A stretch of DNA of 64,000 bases, taken from the NCBI RefSeq assembly GCF_023336755.1, contig NZ_JALZWP010000002.1:248001-312000 (forward strand), in the 5' to 3' direction. This DNA comes from Roseinatronobacter domitianus. GTDB lineage: Bacteria; Pseudomonadota; Alphaproteobacteria; Rhodobacterales; Rhodobacteraceae. The notes below the pieces were generated by a model. The model searched no databases and was not told where the DNA came from. It saw nothing but the letters and a program-made list of their open reading frames with translations. Numbering within the stretch: the stretch's first letter is position 1; each line of letters begins with the position of its first letter. The position numbers and the translations under genes are program-made. Below are positions 30,584 to 40,645 of this stretch, one piece after another.

Positions 30584-31791
30584 CCTTCGGTAAAGCGAAT
30601 AAGCCGCGGCAGGCAAAGCCGTTTCAGGTCGTAATTCTCGACAATCGTTTTGCGGGCTGCCGCCCGGCGCGCGGCAAAGCCAGCAGGGTTGGCCAGTGCC
30701 GCGATCAGCGCCTCGGACCATGCGTCGACATCGAAGAAATCAACCAACTGGCCGTTGACCCCATCAACCACCACTTCCTCTACCGGGGCGGTGCGCGACG
30801 CCATCACATGCGCGCCCATAGCCATCGATTCCAGCAGCGACCATGACAAGACGAACGGGATGGTCAGATAGGCATGGGCGCGCGAAATCTGCATCAGCGT
30901 GACGTAATCGCGATACGGCACGCGCCCCAGGAAATGCACGCGCTCCAGCCCCGGCGCACCGGCGATTTCGGACAGAAACCGCTCTTTCCATGTGCCTTGC
31001 GGGGGCGCCATACCATAGCTGACCCCATCCCCGCCGATAATGACCACCTGTGCGCCGGGCCGCGCGGCCAATATCTGCGGCAAGGCGCGGATAAAGATGT
31101 GCGACCCGCGATAGGGCTCAATATTGCGTGTGACATAGGTCAGCACCTCATCACCCGCGCGCAAGGCGCGGCCATTGGGCAAGGTGAATTGCGCGGCGGG
31201 GTTCGGCACCAGCGCATCGGTATCAACCCCGTCATGGGTGATGGTGATCTTGCTGCGCAGTTCCGGCGGAAACGTGTCAGCCTGCCATTCGGTTGGCGAT
31301 AGCGCGGCATCAGCCTGCACCATAGACAAAGCCAGATGCGATTGCCGCGCGATCACGCCAAAGCCCGAAAACGGGTCTGCACTGCTGAATTCCGGGTCAA
31401 ACCCCACATCCAACCCCTTGGTGCCATAGTAAAACTCTGCATAGACAAGCAGCCGGGCCTGTGGGAAGATCTCTTTCAGGAACAGGGTTTCGCCCCAGCC
31501 GGAATGACCAAAGATCACATCCGGCACAAAGCCCAGCTTGTCGCGCAATTGCGCCGCCGCCCGCCCGACACGATGCGCGCGATCGGTCATGGCCATATAG
31601 GTCGTGGCCAAACGCGCTTGCCCCGGTTTCGGGGCCGGGTCCGACATAGGGTAGCGATAGGTGCGGATCTGGCTTTGCTGCTTGTTGCTGTCCGCTGTCA
31701 GGGCAACAACATCATGCCCGCGTGCGGCCAATGCGGGTGCCAGATGCTTGAACTGGGCCGGAAAATTCTGGTGGACGAACAGAATTTTCAT
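30580..31791 (-). CDS. Glycosyltransferase family 4 protein
   Basis: The 403-residue protein has the GT-B fold: an N-terminal acceptor domain starting MKILFVHQNFPAQFKHLAP and a C-terminal donor-binding domain with LTYVTRNIEPYRGSHIF, VVIIGGD and the EX7E-like stretch PFVLSWSLLESMAMG. It transfers a sugar from a nucleotide-sugar donor to an unknown acceptor in the cytoplasm. It starts 12 nt after yejF on the same strand, so it appears to be the last gene of the yejABEF operon, an unexpected partner for a peptide transporter. Confidence 0.88.
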   Translation of the reverse strand: MKILFVHQNFPAQFKHLAPALAARGHDVVALTADSNKQQSQIRTYRYPMSDPAPKPGQARLATTYMAMTDRAHRVGRAAAQLRDKLGFVPDVIFGHSGWGETLFLKEIFPQARLLVYAEFYYGTKGLDVGFDPEFSSADPFSGFGVIARQSHLALSMVQADAALSPTEWQADTFPPELRSKITITHDGVDTDALVPNPAAQFTLPNGRALRAGDEVLTYVTRNIEPYRGSHIFIRALPQILAARPGAQVVIIGGDGVSYGMAPPQGTWKERFLSEIAGAPGLERVHFLGRVPYRDYVTLMQISRAHAYLTIPFVLSWSLLESMAMGAHVMASRTAPVEEVVVDGVNGQLVDFFDVDAWSEALIAALANPAGFAARRAAARKTIVENYDLKRLCLPRLIRFTEG

Positions 31792-31803
31792 GCGCCCACC
31801 CCG

Positions 31804-33405
31804 TCAGTCCGCGCCGATGGCCGTCATATCGAACGCAGCGGCCAAAAGCGCGCGGGTGTAGTCATGCACAGGCGCGTCGAACACCTGATCGACCGGCCCG
31901 CTTTCCACCACGTCGCCCTGTTTCATGACGACCACCTTGTGCGACAGCGCGCGCACGACGCGCAGATCGTGGCTGATGAACAGATAGGCCAGCCCGTGAC
32001 GGCGCTGCAAGTCGCGCAGCAATTCGACAATCTGCACCTGCACGGTCATGTCCAGCGCAGAGGTCGGCTCATCCAGCACCAGCAGCTTGGGCCGCAGGAT
32101 CATGGCGCGCGCAATGGCAATGCGCTGGCGCTGGCCGCCGGAAAACTCATGCGGGTAGCGCTCCATGGTCGACGGGTCCAGACCCACTTCGGCCATGATT
32201 TCCGCCACCAGATCGCGTTCCGATTTCCCGGTCGGAATGCCATGCACCCCCAGCCCCTCGGCAATGATCTGCGCCACGGTCATGCGGGGCGACAGGCTGC
32301 CGAACGGGTCTTGGAACACAATCTGCACGTCGCGCCGCAGCGCCCGCAACTCGGTCGATTTACGGCCCTGAATGTCGGTGCCATTGAACCAGATCGGCCC
32401 CTCGGACGAGATGAGCCGCAAAATGGCCAGCGCGAGCGTGGTCTTGCCCGACCCGGATTCGCCCACAACGCCCAGCGTTTCGCCCGCCCGCAGCGTCAGG
32501 CTGGCGCCATTGACGGCCTTTACATGCCCCACAGTGCGGCGCAAAAACCCGCGCGTGATGGGAAACCAGATGCGCAGGGCATCGGTGCGCAGCACTTCCT
32601 TGGCACCATCGGGCACCGGCGCGGGTTTGCCATGCTGCTCGGCGGCCAGCAATTTGCGCGTGTAAGGGTGCTGGGGATTGGCGAAAATCTCGGAGGTCTT
32701 GCCCTGCTCGACAATCTCACCCGCCTGCATAACGCAAACACGGTCAGCAAAACGGCGCACGATGTTCAGGTCGTGGGTAATGAACAGCAGGCTCATCCCC
32801 TCGGCGCGTTTCAGGTCCACCAGCAATTCCAGAATCTGCGCCTGAATGGTTACATCCAGCGCCGTGGTCGGTTCATCCGCGACCAGCAATTCCGGCCCGT
32901 TTGCCAGCGCCATGGCGATCATCACGCGCTGACGCTGCCCGCCCGATAGCTGGTGCGGATAGGCCGACAAGCGGCTTTCGGCGTCGCGAATGCCCACCTT
33001 GTTCAGCAGGTCCAGCACGCGCGCCCGCGCTGCAGAACCCGACAGCCCTTGATGCAAGGACAGGCTTTCCGCGATCTGCTTTTCTATTGTATGCAGCGGG
33101 TTGAGCGACGTCATCGGCTCTTGGAAAATGAAGCTGATGTCATTGCCGCGCACTTGCCGCAGTTTGGCGTCCGGTGCCCCGATCAGTTCTTCGCCCTTGA
33201 AGGTCACGGACCCGGCCACCTGCGCTGCATCGGGCAATAGCCCCACGCAAGACAACGCGCTGACAGATTTGCCGGACCCTGATTCGCCCACCAGTGCGAC
33301 GGTTTCGCCCTGTTCCACATGGAAGGATACGCCGCGCACCGCGCGCACGGGCTGGCCGTCTTGGCTAAAGGTCACGTTCAGGTCTGTCACGTCCAGCAGG
33401 TTCAT
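31804..33405 (-). CDS. yejF: Peptide ABC transporter ATPase with two nucleotide-binding domains (YejF)
   Basis: The 533-residue protein contains two full ABC ATPase domains in one chain. Each has Walker A GESGSGK(S/T), LSGGQRQRVMIAMAL in the first and FSGGQRQRIAIARAM in the second, Walker B VADEPTTALD and VLDEPTSALD, and the oligopeptide-transporter C-terminal extension with HPYTRKLL after the first and HDYTRALLAA after the second. YejF powers YejBE in the uptake of peptides, including microcin-like compounds in enterobacteria. Its start overlaps the yejE end by 4 nt. Confidence 0.93.
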   Translation of the reverse strand: MNLLDVTDLNVTFSQDGQPVRAVRGVSFHVEQGETVALVGESGSGKSVSALSCVGLLPDAAQVAGSVTFKGEELIGAPDAKLRQVRGNDISFIFQEPMTSLNPLHTIEKQIAESLSLHQGLSGSAARARVLDLLNKVGIRDAESRLSAYPHQLSGGQRQRVMIAMALANGPELLVADEPTTALDVTIQAQILELLVDLKRAEGMSLLFITHDLNIVRRFADRVCVMQAGEIVEQGKTSEIFANPQHPYTRKLLAAEQHGKPAPVPDGAKEVLRTDALRIWFPITRGFLRRTVGHVKAVNGASLTLRAGETLGVVGESGSGKTTLALAILRLISSEGPIWFNGTDIQGRKSTELRALRRDVQIVFQDPFGSLSPRMTVAQIIAEGLGVHGIPTGKSERDLVAEIMAEVGLDPSTMERYPHEFSGGQRQRIAIARAMILRPKLLVLDEPTSALDMTVQVQIVELLRDLQRRHGLAYLFISHDLRVVRALSHKVVVMKQGDVVESGPVDQVFDAPVHDYTRALLAAAFDMTAIGAD

Positions 33406-34559
33406 CGGAACGTCTTTCTGGGGTCGAACGCGTCGCGCACCCCTTCAAAGATGAAGACCAGAAGCGACAGCATGATCGCGAAAGTGAAAAACGCCGAAAA
33501 CCCAAGCCACGGCGCTTGCAGGTTGTTCTTGGCCTGCAACGTCAACTCGCCAAGTGACGGGGCAGAGGAGGGCAGGCCGAAGCCCAGAAAATCGAGCGCA
33601 GCAAGCGACCCGATCACGCCGGTGATGATGAAGGGCAAGAAGGTCAGCGTGGCAACCATGGCGTTGGGCAGAACATGGCGGAACATGATCTTGGCATTCG
33701 ACACGCCCAAGGCTTTCGCCGCGCGGACATATTCGTAATTGCGCGCACGCAGGAATTCGGCGCGCACCACGCCGACCAGCCCGGTCCAGCCGAACAACGT
33801 CATCAGGAAGACCAACAGCCAGAAGTTCATCGCCACCATGCTGGAAATGATTATGATGATGTAAATGGACGGGACAGAGTTCCACAGCTCAATGACTCGC
33901 TGGAACAACAAGTCCAGCACACCGCCGAAATAGCCCTGCACCGCCCCCGCCGCGACCCCGATAACAGAGGTCAGCAACGTGACGACAATGGCAAAGCTGA
34001 TCGACAGGCGGAACCCGTAAATCACCCGTGCCAGCACATCGCGCGCGGTGTCATCCGTGCCCAGAAGGTGGTTTTCATCGGGCGGAGAGGGCGCGGCGCG
34101 GCCGATATCATTGACCGTGTTATAACTGTAGGGGATGGGGGGCCAGATCATCCAGCCTTGGGTGATCTCTGCACCGTCCACAATGCCTGTCGCGGCTTGA
34201 GCCGTTGCCTCTGCCGGATCATCGAAGCAAAACTCTGATCCGCCCGCGCGGATCAGGCATTGCACGACCGGGTCGGTGTATTGCGCTTCGGTCCGGAAAT
34301 CGCCGCCGAAGGTGGTTTCGGAATAGAAATTCCCAATGGGGAAGTAATATTCGCCCTGATAGTTGATGATGATGGGCCGGTCATTCGCGATGAATTCGGC
34401 AAAGAGGGACAGCACATAAAGCGTTCCCAGCACCACCAGCGACCAAAGCGCGCGGCGATTGGCTTTGAAATTGCCCCAGCGGCGCTGGTTCAGCGGCGAC
34501 AACGCAAAGCGGCGTTTCGGCAGCGTTTCGGTCTGGGGCAGGAAATTGGTCTGGTCCAT
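33402..34559 (-). CDS. yejE: Peptide ABC transporter permease YejE
   Basis: The 385-residue DppC-like permease has an N-terminal membrane segment (LWSLVVLGTLYVLSLFAEFI), a periplasmic insertion of about 130 residues, five further helices and the EAA loop (EYVRAAKALGVSNAKIMFRHVLPN). The long insertion is typical of YejE. It forms the channel with YejB. It begins 3 nt after the yejB end. Confidence 0.93.
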   Translation of the reverse strand: MDQTNFLPQTETLPKRRFALSPLNQRRWGNFKANRRALWSLVVLGTLYVLSLFAEFIANDRPIIINYQGEYYFPIGNFYSETTFGGDFRTEAQYTDPVVQCLIRAGGSEFCFDDPAEATAQAATGIVDGAEITQGWMIWPPIPYSYNTVNDIGRAAPSPPDENHLLGTDDTARDVLARVIYGFRLSISFAIVVTLLTSVIGVAAGAVQGYFGGVLDLLFQRVIELWNSVPSIYIIIIISSMVAMNFWLLVFLMTLFGWTGLVGVVRAEFLRARNYEYVRAAKALGVSNAKIMFRHVLPNAMVATLTFLPFIITGVIGSLAALDFLGFGLPSSAPSLGELTLQAKNNLQAPWLGFSAFFTFAIMLSLLVFIFEGVRDAFDPRKTFR

Positions 34560-34562
34560 GGC

Positions 34563-35651
34563 TCAGGTCTCTCGCGACTCGAAGTCGATGCGCGGGTCGA
34601 TCCAGACATACATCAGGTCCGAAATCAGCCCCACGACCAACCCCAGCAAACTGAACACGAACAATGTGCCGAACATGACCGGGTAATCGCGGGCAACCAC
34701 GGCCTCGAACCCCAAACGGCCCAGACCGTCCAGCGAGAAGATCGTCTCGATAATCAGTGACCCGCCAAAAAACACGCCAACGAAAACCGCCGGGAACCCC
34801 GCGATCACGATCAGCATGGCGTTGCGGAACACATGGCCGTAAAGCACCCGATTTTCCATCAACCCCTTGGCCCGCGCGGTCATGACGTATTGCTTGCGGA
34901 TTTCATCTAGGAAGCTGTTCTTCGTCAGCAACGTGAGTGTCGCAAAGGCCGAAATGGTCGAGGCAATGACCGGCAGCGTGATATGCCACAGGTAATCCAG
35001 CACCTTACCGATGGGCGACAGCGTGTCCCACACCTCTTGCGGGGATGTCAGGCCGCGTGCCGGGAATATCTGGTAATAGGACCCCCCGGCGAACAGCACC
35101 AACAGCAGAATGGCGAAGAGGAAACCGGGGATCGCATAGGCCACAATAATCAGGCCCGATGTGAATGTGTCGAATCGTGTGCCGTCGCGCGTGGCTTTGC
35201 GAATGCCCAAGGGAATGGACACGGCATAAGCAATCAACGTGGACCACAGGCCCAGCGTTATCGACACGGGCAGCTTTTCCAGCACCAGATCGACCACCGA
35301 AATGGACCGGAAGTAACTTTCGCCAAAGTCGAAGCGCATGTAGTTCCAGATCATATGCGCGAAGCGTTCCAGCGGCGGTTTGTCAAAACCGAATTCGCGT
35401 TCCAACTGCTCGATGAATTCAGGCGGCAGGCCGCGCGCGCCCTGGTAGCGCTCGTTTTCCACGGCACCCGCGTTCACATCCGCACCAGCCCCGTCGAACG
35501 CGCCGAACACGTTGCCTTGCCCTTCCATGCGGGCAATCACCTGCTCGATCGGACCGCCAGGCACGAATTGCACAAGGAAGAAATTGATCATCATCACGCC
35601 CAGAAGCGTGGGAATAATCAGCAGCAAACGTCGCGCGATGTAAGCGCCCAT
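34563..35651 (-). CDS. yejB: Peptide ABC transporter permease YejB
   Basis: The 362-residue DppB-like permease begins [21 protein letters not shown] with the usual N-terminal helix, has a periplasmic insertion (about residues 30-125), and the EAA loop near [25 protein letters not shown]. It pairs with YejE. It starts 3 nt after the end of yejA. Confidence 0.93.
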   Translation of the reverse strand: MGAYIARRLLLIIPTLLGVMMINFFLVQFVPGGPIEQVIARMEGQGNVFGAFDGAGADVNAGAVENERYQGARGLPPEFIEQLEREFGFDKPPLERFAHMIWNYMRFDFGESYFRSISVVDLVLEKLPVSITLGLWSTLIAYAVSIPLGIRKATRDGTRFDTFTSGLIIVAYAIPGFLFAILLLVLFAGGSYYQIFPARGLTSPQEVWDTLSPIGKVLDYLWHITLPVIASTISAFATLTLLTKNSFLDEIRKQYVMTARAKGLMENRVLYGHVFRNAMLIVIAGFPAVFVGVFFGGSLIIETIFSLDGLGRLGFEAVVARDYPVMFGTLFVFSLLGLVVGLISDLMYVWIDPRIDFESRET

Positions 35652-35654
35652 GGA

Positions 35655-37544
35655 TTACCTCAGCGCGCCAGCAGCACGCAACTCGGCGGCGCGCTCTGCG
35701 TCATACCACCAGAAATCCAACTCTCCGGTCGAAAAGGGCGGGATGGTTTCGGGGTGTTTATACATATCCCAATACGCGACCCAGACCGTGTCGTTATACC
35801 AGGCGGGCACCATAATCAGCTCGTGTCGCAAGGCGCGGTCAAGCGCCGTCAACGCAGCGTCGCGCGCTTCCGGGCTGTCGGCGTTCAGTGATGCGTCTAT
35901 AACCGCATCCACAAGCGGGCTGGCCAGCCCGGCAGGGTTGAACAGGCTGAATTCGGCGGTTTCAGAGCCATAACGCTGCTGTAACCCGGTGCCCGTGTCC
36001 ATGAACGCGCCATACTGGTCAAAGATCATGTCGTAATCGCGATTGCGGCGGCGGTCGGTGTGCTGGGCGGCATCAATGCGCTGGAATTGCGCGTCAATTC
36101 CAAGCTGGCGCAGGTTCTGCGTGTAGGTCTCGACAATCGAATCCATCGTCGCAGACCCGGCAGAGGACACAGGGATTTCGATCACCATCTGCGCGCCAGC
36201 CGCGTTGCGCAACACGCCCGCGTCATCCACGGTCCAGCCCGCATCTTCCAACAGCCCCTTGGCGCGGCGGATGTTGCGGCGGTCGGCCAACCTGTCGGCG
36301 CTGGACACATGCGGCACCCGCGCAGGCTCTGTCAGCATGGCTGGCGGCACCAGATCGCCCAAGCTTTCCAGCAAGGCCAATTCCAACCCCTCGGGGGGGC
36401 CATCGGCTTGCAGGCGGGTGCCTTGCGTGTAGGACGCACGCGGCTTGAACAGCCCGTATTGCAAGGTTTCATTCGTCCATTCGAAATTGAACGCCAGCGA
36501 GATCGCCTCCCGCACGCGCGGGTCTTGAAGCATCTCGCGCCCAAGGTTGAACACGAAGCCGGTGGGCGTTGGCGCTAGACCCGTGGGCAATTCATCGCGC
36601 ACGACATGGCCGCGCTCCATCGCCGGGAAATCGTAGCCCGTCGCCCATTGGCGCGAATTGTTTTCCGCCCGGAACGTGTAGATGCCACTTTTGAAGCCTT
36701 CGAAAGCCGCAGCACCATCGGCGAAATACTCGATACGGATTTCATCGAAATTGTGCCGCCCCACATTGTTGGGCAGGTCCGCAGCCCAGTAATTGGGGTC
36801 GCGCTTGTAGGTGATGGCGCGGTTCACCTCGAAACTGTCCAGCATGTAGGGACCAGAGCCGGGCGAAATCTCCATCCGGGACTCGTCCAGCCGTGACCCT
36901 GTCGCCTCATACCACGCTTTGGAGAATACCGGCGTGCTGCCAACCTGATCGATCAGGGACCGACGCGAAATATCTTCCGCGAAGGTGAATTTCACACGGT
37001 GATCGTCCAACGCCTCTGCCCCCAGCACGCGCTGGCTGACAGCCTGGGAATAAGACGGCAGACCCTGCTCAATGAACAGGTTGTGACTGAAGACCACGTC
37101 ATGCGCGGTCAGAGGCGAGCCATCCGAAAACCGGGCTTCGGGGCGCATATGAAAGATGACCCAGTCTTTCGTTGCCGGATATTCCACCGTATGCGCCAGC
37201 AGGCCGTAATATTCGCCATAAGCATCCGCCGGGGCCATCCCGCCGCCCATGGGTTCCGAGGTTTCCAGCAGGCTTTCATACATCGAAGATGACAGCGCGC
37301 CCGCGCGGCCTTTGCGGGTAAACGGGTTCATCGAATCGAACGTGCCTTGGGCGGACAGCGCGATGGCCCCACCTTTGGGTGCATCGGGATTCACATAGTT
37401 GAAATGCGCAAAATCCGCAGGATAGCTAAGGTCGCCATAGAAGGAATAGCCATGCGCGCGGATGATTTCCGGCTCTTGCGCGGCCAAAGGGGTCACACCA
37501 AGCGCAACCACAATGGCGGCGGCGCGGGTCATGCGATGGAACAT
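35655..37544 (-). CDS. yejA: Peptide-binding periplasmic protein YejA
   Basis: The 629-residue SBP family 5 protein has a signal peptide (AAAIVVALGVTPLAAQ), and the family pattern YPADFAHFNYVNPDAPKGG, FDSMNPFTRKG and the SDGSPLTAHDVVFSHNL loop. It captures peptides in the periplasm for YejBEF. I chose ATG 37544, which has AGGAGGAG 7 nt upstream; the open frame continues 60 codons further without support. It is the first gene of the operon yejA-yejB-yejE-yejF-glycosyltransferase. Confidence 0.93.
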   Translation of the reverse strand: MFHRMTRAAAIVVALGVTPLAAQEPEIIRAHGYSFYGDLSYPADFAHFNYVNPDAPKGGAIALSAQGTFDSMNPFTRKGRAGALSSSMYESLLETSEPMGGGMAPADAYGEYYGLLAHTVEYPATKDWVIFHMRPEARFSDGSPLTAHDVVFSHNLFIEQGLPSYSQAVSQRVLGAEALDDHRVKFTFAEDISRRSLIDQVGSTPVFSKAWYEATGSRLDESRMEISPGSGPYMLDSFEVNRAITYKRDPNYWAADLPNNVGRHNFDEIRIEYFADGAAAFEGFKSGIYTFRAENNSRQWATGYDFPAMERGHVVRDELPTGLAPTPTGFVFNLGREMLQDPRVREAISLAFNFEWTNETLQYGLFKPRASYTQGTRLQADGPPEGLELALLESLGDLVPPAMLTEPARVPHVSSADRLADRRNIRRAKGLLEDAGWTVDDAGVLRNAAGAQMVIEIPVSSAGSATMDSIVETYTQNLRQLGIDAQFQRIDAAQHTDRRRNRDYDMIFDQYGAFMDTGTGLQQRYGSETAEFSLFNPAGLASPLVDAVIDASLNADSPEARDAALTALDRALRHELIMVPAWYNDTVWVAYWDMYKHPETIPPFSTGELDFWWYDAERAAELRAAGALR

Positions 37545-37684
37545 CTGGCAACTCCTCCTGCTGTTGTCCCGTCTGACGCGGGCCTGTCGGGCAGTATTTA
37601 GCGTTTCGACCCGCCTGTCGACAAGCACGCGGTATTTTGCACGCTTAAACAAGCTATTTTGATCGCAGTTTACAAAAAGCAAAC

Positions 37685-37710
37685 AGGCCGCCCGTAAAAA
37701 CGGACGGCCT
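37685..37710 (-). terminator. Terminator after the cytochrome c gene
   Basis: AGGCCGCCCGT (37685-37695) pairs with ACGGACGGCCT (37700-37710) with one mismatch; read on the minus strand it is followed by a T-rich run (GTTTGCTTTTTG). It lies 25 nt beyond the cytochrome c stop. Confidence 0.7.
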
Positions 37711-37734
37711 GCCAATACGCGCATGGGCGCAAAC

Positions 37735-38241
37735 TCAGCTTTGGCTTTGAATATAGGCGATCAGGTTGGCGCGATCCTGCACATCACCAAGGCCGCGATA
37801 GTTCATAGAGGTGCCGCTGGCCACATTGGCCGGGCCTTCGATGAACCGGCTAATGTTCTCTGGTGTCCATAGCTCTCCGACCTGGGCCAGCGCGCCGGAA
37901 TAGTTGAACCCGTCAACCGCGCCGATGGGGCGATCCACGACACCGTGCAGATAAGGGCCAACCCCGTTGCGACCAGCTTCCAGCGCGTGACAAGCGCGGC
38001 ACTGGCTCCAGACACGGGCGCCGGCATCGGCATCGGCAACTTGGAACGCGTCCTCAAAGCTCAGTTCGGCAACGGGTTCGGCATCCATGTCCTCTTCCCC
38101 GGTATCGATTGCATAGGCTTGGGGCGCATCGGCATTGCGCGGCACATATAGCGCACTGGCCGCCCATTGCCCCAGCAGCAAAACCAGCAAAGCACCGCAG
38201 AGCGAGGCCACAGTTTTCGTGATCACCATAGTGTCGAACAT
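37735..38241 (-). CDS. Membrane-anchored class I cytochrome c (CycM/cytochrome cy-like)
   Basis: The 168-residue protein has an uncleaved N-terminal anchor (TVASLCGALLVLLLGQWAA), an acidic linker (GEEDMDAEP), and a cytochrome c domain with haem motif CRACH and a methionine ligand in SGTSMNYRG. This matches the membrane-bound cytochromes c552/cy that carry electrons from bc1 to cytochrome oxidase. The start is ATG 38241, with an internal ATG at 38229 as alternative. It is divergent from pheA. Confidence 0.9.
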   Translation of the reverse strand: MFDTMVITKTVASLCGALLVLLLGQWAASALYVPRNADAPQAYAIDTGEEDMDAEPVAELSFEDAFQVADADAGARVWSQCRACHALEAGRNGVGPYLHGVVDRPIGAVDGFNYSGALAQVGELWTPENISRFIEGPANVASGTSMNYRGLGDVQDRANLIAYIQSQS

Positions 38242-38361
38242 AGCGCAGTCCCTAAACCAGAGATTTTGGGCGTATGTATCCGCTTCCCATACTAGGTTTC
38301 AAGCGGTAGTTACCGCGACGAAACGCCCTTTTGGGCGAATTTGAGAGATGGCAGCGTAAAC

Positions 38362-39195
38362 ATGACCGGCAAAATCGCTTTTCAGGGGGAATTGGGTGCC
38401 TATGGCCATCAGGCCTGCGCCGACACGCGGCCAGATCATGACCCGCTGCCCTGTGCCACGTTTCACGACACGATGGAGGCCGTGCGCTCTGGCGCGGCCG
38501 ATCTGGCCATGGTTGCTGTGGAAAACTCGATCTACGGGCGCGTGGCCGATGTGCATTCGCTGCTACCCGAAAGCGGGCTGCATATCGTGGCCGAAGCGTT
38601 CGTGCGCGTGCATGTCAACCTGCTGGGACTGCCCGGCAGCACGCTCGAGCAGATTAAAGAAGCACATGGCCACCCGGTGATCCTGCCGCAATGTTCCACC
38701 TTCCTGCGCAATCATGGTATTCGCGGCATGGCAAGCAGTGACAATGCCCGCGCCGCGCGTGAGATTGCCGAGCGGGGCGATCCGACCCACGCAGCGCTTG
38801 CCAGCGAGATGGCAGCGCAAATCTACGGGCTGCAAGTGCTTGCCCCACAGATAGAGGACCGGCCCGACAACACCACCCGTTTCCTGATTATGGCGCGCCA
38901 GCCCGATCTGACCCGGCGGGGCGATCATGGCATGATGACCAGCTTCCTGTTCCGCGTGCGCAACATTCCGGCGGCTTTGTATAAAGCCATGGGCGGGTTT
39001 GCCACCAATGGTGTGAACATGGTCAAGCTGGAAAGCTACATGGTGAACGGGTCTTTCACCGCGACCCAGTTCTTTGCCGAAATCGAAGGCCACCCGGAAG
39101 ATGCCAATGTAAAACTGGCGCTGGATGAATTGGGGTATTTCACCGATTACCTGAACGTTCTGGGCACCTACCCAGCGGACCCGGCACGGCGTTAG
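38362..39195 (+). CDS. pheA: Prephenate dehydratase
   Basis: The 277-residue protein has the catalytic PDT domain (KIAFQGELGAYGHQAC, PIENSI-like VAVENSIYGRV, and TRFLIMAR) followed by an ACT domain (SFLFRVRNIPAALYKAM and NMVKLESY) that binds phenylalanine for feedback control. It converts prephenate to phenylpyruvate. No chorismate mutase domain is fused. I chose ATG 38362 (MTGKIAFQG); an upstream start at 38341 adds seven residues. It converges on aroC, another gene of aromatic synthesis. Confidence 0.95.
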   Translation: MTGKIAFQGELGAYGHQACADTRPDHDPLPCATFHDTMEAVRSGAADLAMVAVENSIYGRVADVHSLLPESGLHIVAEAFVRVHVNLLGLPGSTLEQIKEAHGHPVILPQCSTFLRNHGIRGMASSDNARAAREIAERGDPTHAALASEMAAQIYGLQVLAPQIEDRPDNTTRFLIMARQPDLTRRGDHGMMTSFLFRVRNIPAALYKAMGGFATNGVNMVKLESYMVNGSFTATQFFAEIEGHPEDANVKLALDELGYFTDYLNVLGTYPADPARR

Positions 39196-39204
39196 CGACG
39201 CCGC

Positions 39205-39273
39205 GCCCCGGACTTGATCCGGGGCCTCTCTCCCATCCCATAAACGCAGAGGCCCCGGCTCGGGGGCCGGGGC
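39205..39273. repeat. Paired GC-rich palindromes between pheA and aroC
   Basis: Two palindromes lie 10 nt after the pheA stop: GCCCCGGAC-TTGAT-CCGGGGC (39205-39225 region) and GCCCCGG...CCGGGGC (39252-39273). Their inner arms (CCGGGGCCTCT and AGAGGCCCCGG) can also pair with each other. The first resembles short interspersed palindromes that are frequent in alphaproteobacterial intergenic DNA. It may serve as terminator for both convergent genes. Confidence 0.65.
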
Positions 39274-39298
39274 GGTAGGCGCTCGGCCAACACTCAGC

Positions 39299-40405
39299 TC
39301 AACCGATCACACCCACCGGGCCAACAGCCCCCGTCTGCGCCCGCTGCATCAGCACCTGATCCAGCAGCACACAGGCCATCATCGCTTCAGCCACCGGCAC
39401 GGCGCGAATACCCACGCAAGGATCGTGACGGCCTTTGGTGACGACATCATTCGGGCTGCCGTCGCGCAGAATGGAGGCGCGCGGCGTTGTGATAGATGAC
39501 GTCGGTTTCACAGCAAAACGCACGACCACATCCTGCCCGGTCGAAATACCGCCCAAGATACCGCCCGCCTTGTTGCTGCGGTAATCTGGACCATCCGCGC
39601 CCATGTCGATCTCGTCAGCATTCTCCACCCCGGTCAGGCCGGCGGCATCCATGCCTGCACCAATCTCGACACCCTTGACCGCGTTGATTGACATCATCGC
39701 GGCGGCAAGCGCCGTATCCAGCTTGGCATAGATCGGCGCACCAATCCCCGCAGGCAAACCGCGCGCGACAACTTCTATCAGCGCACCCACCGAATTACCG
39801 TCGCTGCGCATTGCATCCAGCGCCTTGGCCCAATCCTCTGCGGCTTGCGCATCGGGCACCCAAAACGGGTTGCGCGCAATTTCATCCGCGTCAAACCGGG
39901 CGCGGTCAATACGGTGCGACCCCATCTGCACCATGTAGCCCAAGATCTGCAACTCGGGCAAAAGCTGGCCAAGCGCCGCGCGCGCAACACCGCCCGCCGC
40001 CACACGCGCCGCCGTTTCACGCGCCGAAGAGCGCCCGCCCCCGCGTGGGTCGCGCAGACCGTATTTCTGGTAATAGGTGATATCGGCATGGCCGGGGCGG
40101 AATGTGTCTGCGATATTGCCGTAATCCTTGCTGCGCTGGTCCACATTGCGGATCATCAGCTGAATCGGCGTGCCAGTGGTGCGGCCCTCATAGACACCGG
40201 ACAGGATTTCCACCGCATCGGGTTCACGGCGCTGCGTGGTGTGACGGCTTTGCCCCGGTTTGCGCTTGTCCATCCATGTCTGAATCATGCCTGCGTCCAG
40301 CGCCACGCCCGGCGGACAGCCATCCACCGTGGCGCCCAAAGCAGGCCCGTGGCTTTCACCCCAAGTGGTCACGCGAAACAGATGGCCGAATGTGTTGAAG
40401 CTCAT
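39299..40405 (-). CDS. aroC: Chorismate synthase
   Basis: The 368-residue protein starts [20 protein letters not shown] at ATG 40405, with AGGAG upstream, and has the family motifs [25 protein letters not shown] in parts, the [11 protein letters not shown] stretch and the late [15 protein letters not shown]. It uses reduced FMN to turn EPSP into chorismate. A longer frame (to 40537) would run into the TPP riboswitch DNA and is rejected. Confidence 0.97.
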   Translation of the reverse strand: MSFNTFGHLFRVTTWGESHGPALGATVDGCPPGVALDAGMIQTWMDKRKPGQSRHTTQRREPDAVEILSGVYEGRTTGTPIQLMIRNVDQRSKDYGNIADTFRPGHADITYYQKYGLRDPRGGGRSSARETAARVAAGGVARAALGQLLPELQILGYMVQMGSHRIDRARFDADEIARNPFWVPDAQAAEDWAKALDAMRSDGNSVGALIEVVARGLPAGIGAPIYAKLDTALAAAMMSINAVKGVEIGAGMDAAGLTGVENADEIDMGADGPDYRSNKAGGILGGISTGQDVVVRFAVKPTSSITTPRASILRDGSPNDVVTKGRHDPCVGIRAVPVAEAMMACVLLDQVLMQRAQTGAVGPVGVIG

Positions 40406-40499
40406 GGGCTGGCACTCCTTTGCGCCAGCAATAGCGGGCAGCGGCGGCAGGCTCAAGCCATGCCCTTGCCGCGACACACCAAAAGCGTTATCTGCGAAG

Positions 40500-40588
40500 T
40501 TACCTCGGGGTGCCCTTTGGGCTGAGATTTGTGTCACGCATGAACCCGTTGAACCTGAACCGGTTAAGACCGGCGGAGGGAAGGGACA
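40500..40588 (+). ncRNA. TPP riboswitch (THI element)
   Basis: The conserved THI-box blocks appear in order: GGGTGCCC then GGGCTGAGA (about 40507-40527), ACCCGTTGAACCTGAAC (40544-40560), and CGGTTAAGACCGGCGGAGGG (40561-40580) followed by AAGGGA. It lies about 60 nt ahead of thiB. Binding of thiamine pyrophosphate should lower expression of thiBPQ, most likely by masking the ribosome site or by termination. Confidence 0.93.
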
Positions 40589-40645
40589 GGGTGCGCAGCG
40601 CGCCCGCGCTCATCTCCGCCTGTCGTGAAAGATGGAGATCGAAAC

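Noticed and set aside
31336-32949. 537-codon plus-strand frame over yejF and the glycosyltransferase
   Set aside because: Shadow of two well-supported minus-strand genes.
35655-37724. Longer yejA frame starting at 37724
   Set aside because: The extra 60 codons place the signal peptide in the middle; ATG 37544 has AGGAGGAG.
39299-40537. Longer aroC reading frame with 44 extra N-terminal codons
   Set aside because: The extension overlaps the TPP riboswitch DNA, and the internal ATG at 40405 has a good ribosome site and matches the family start.
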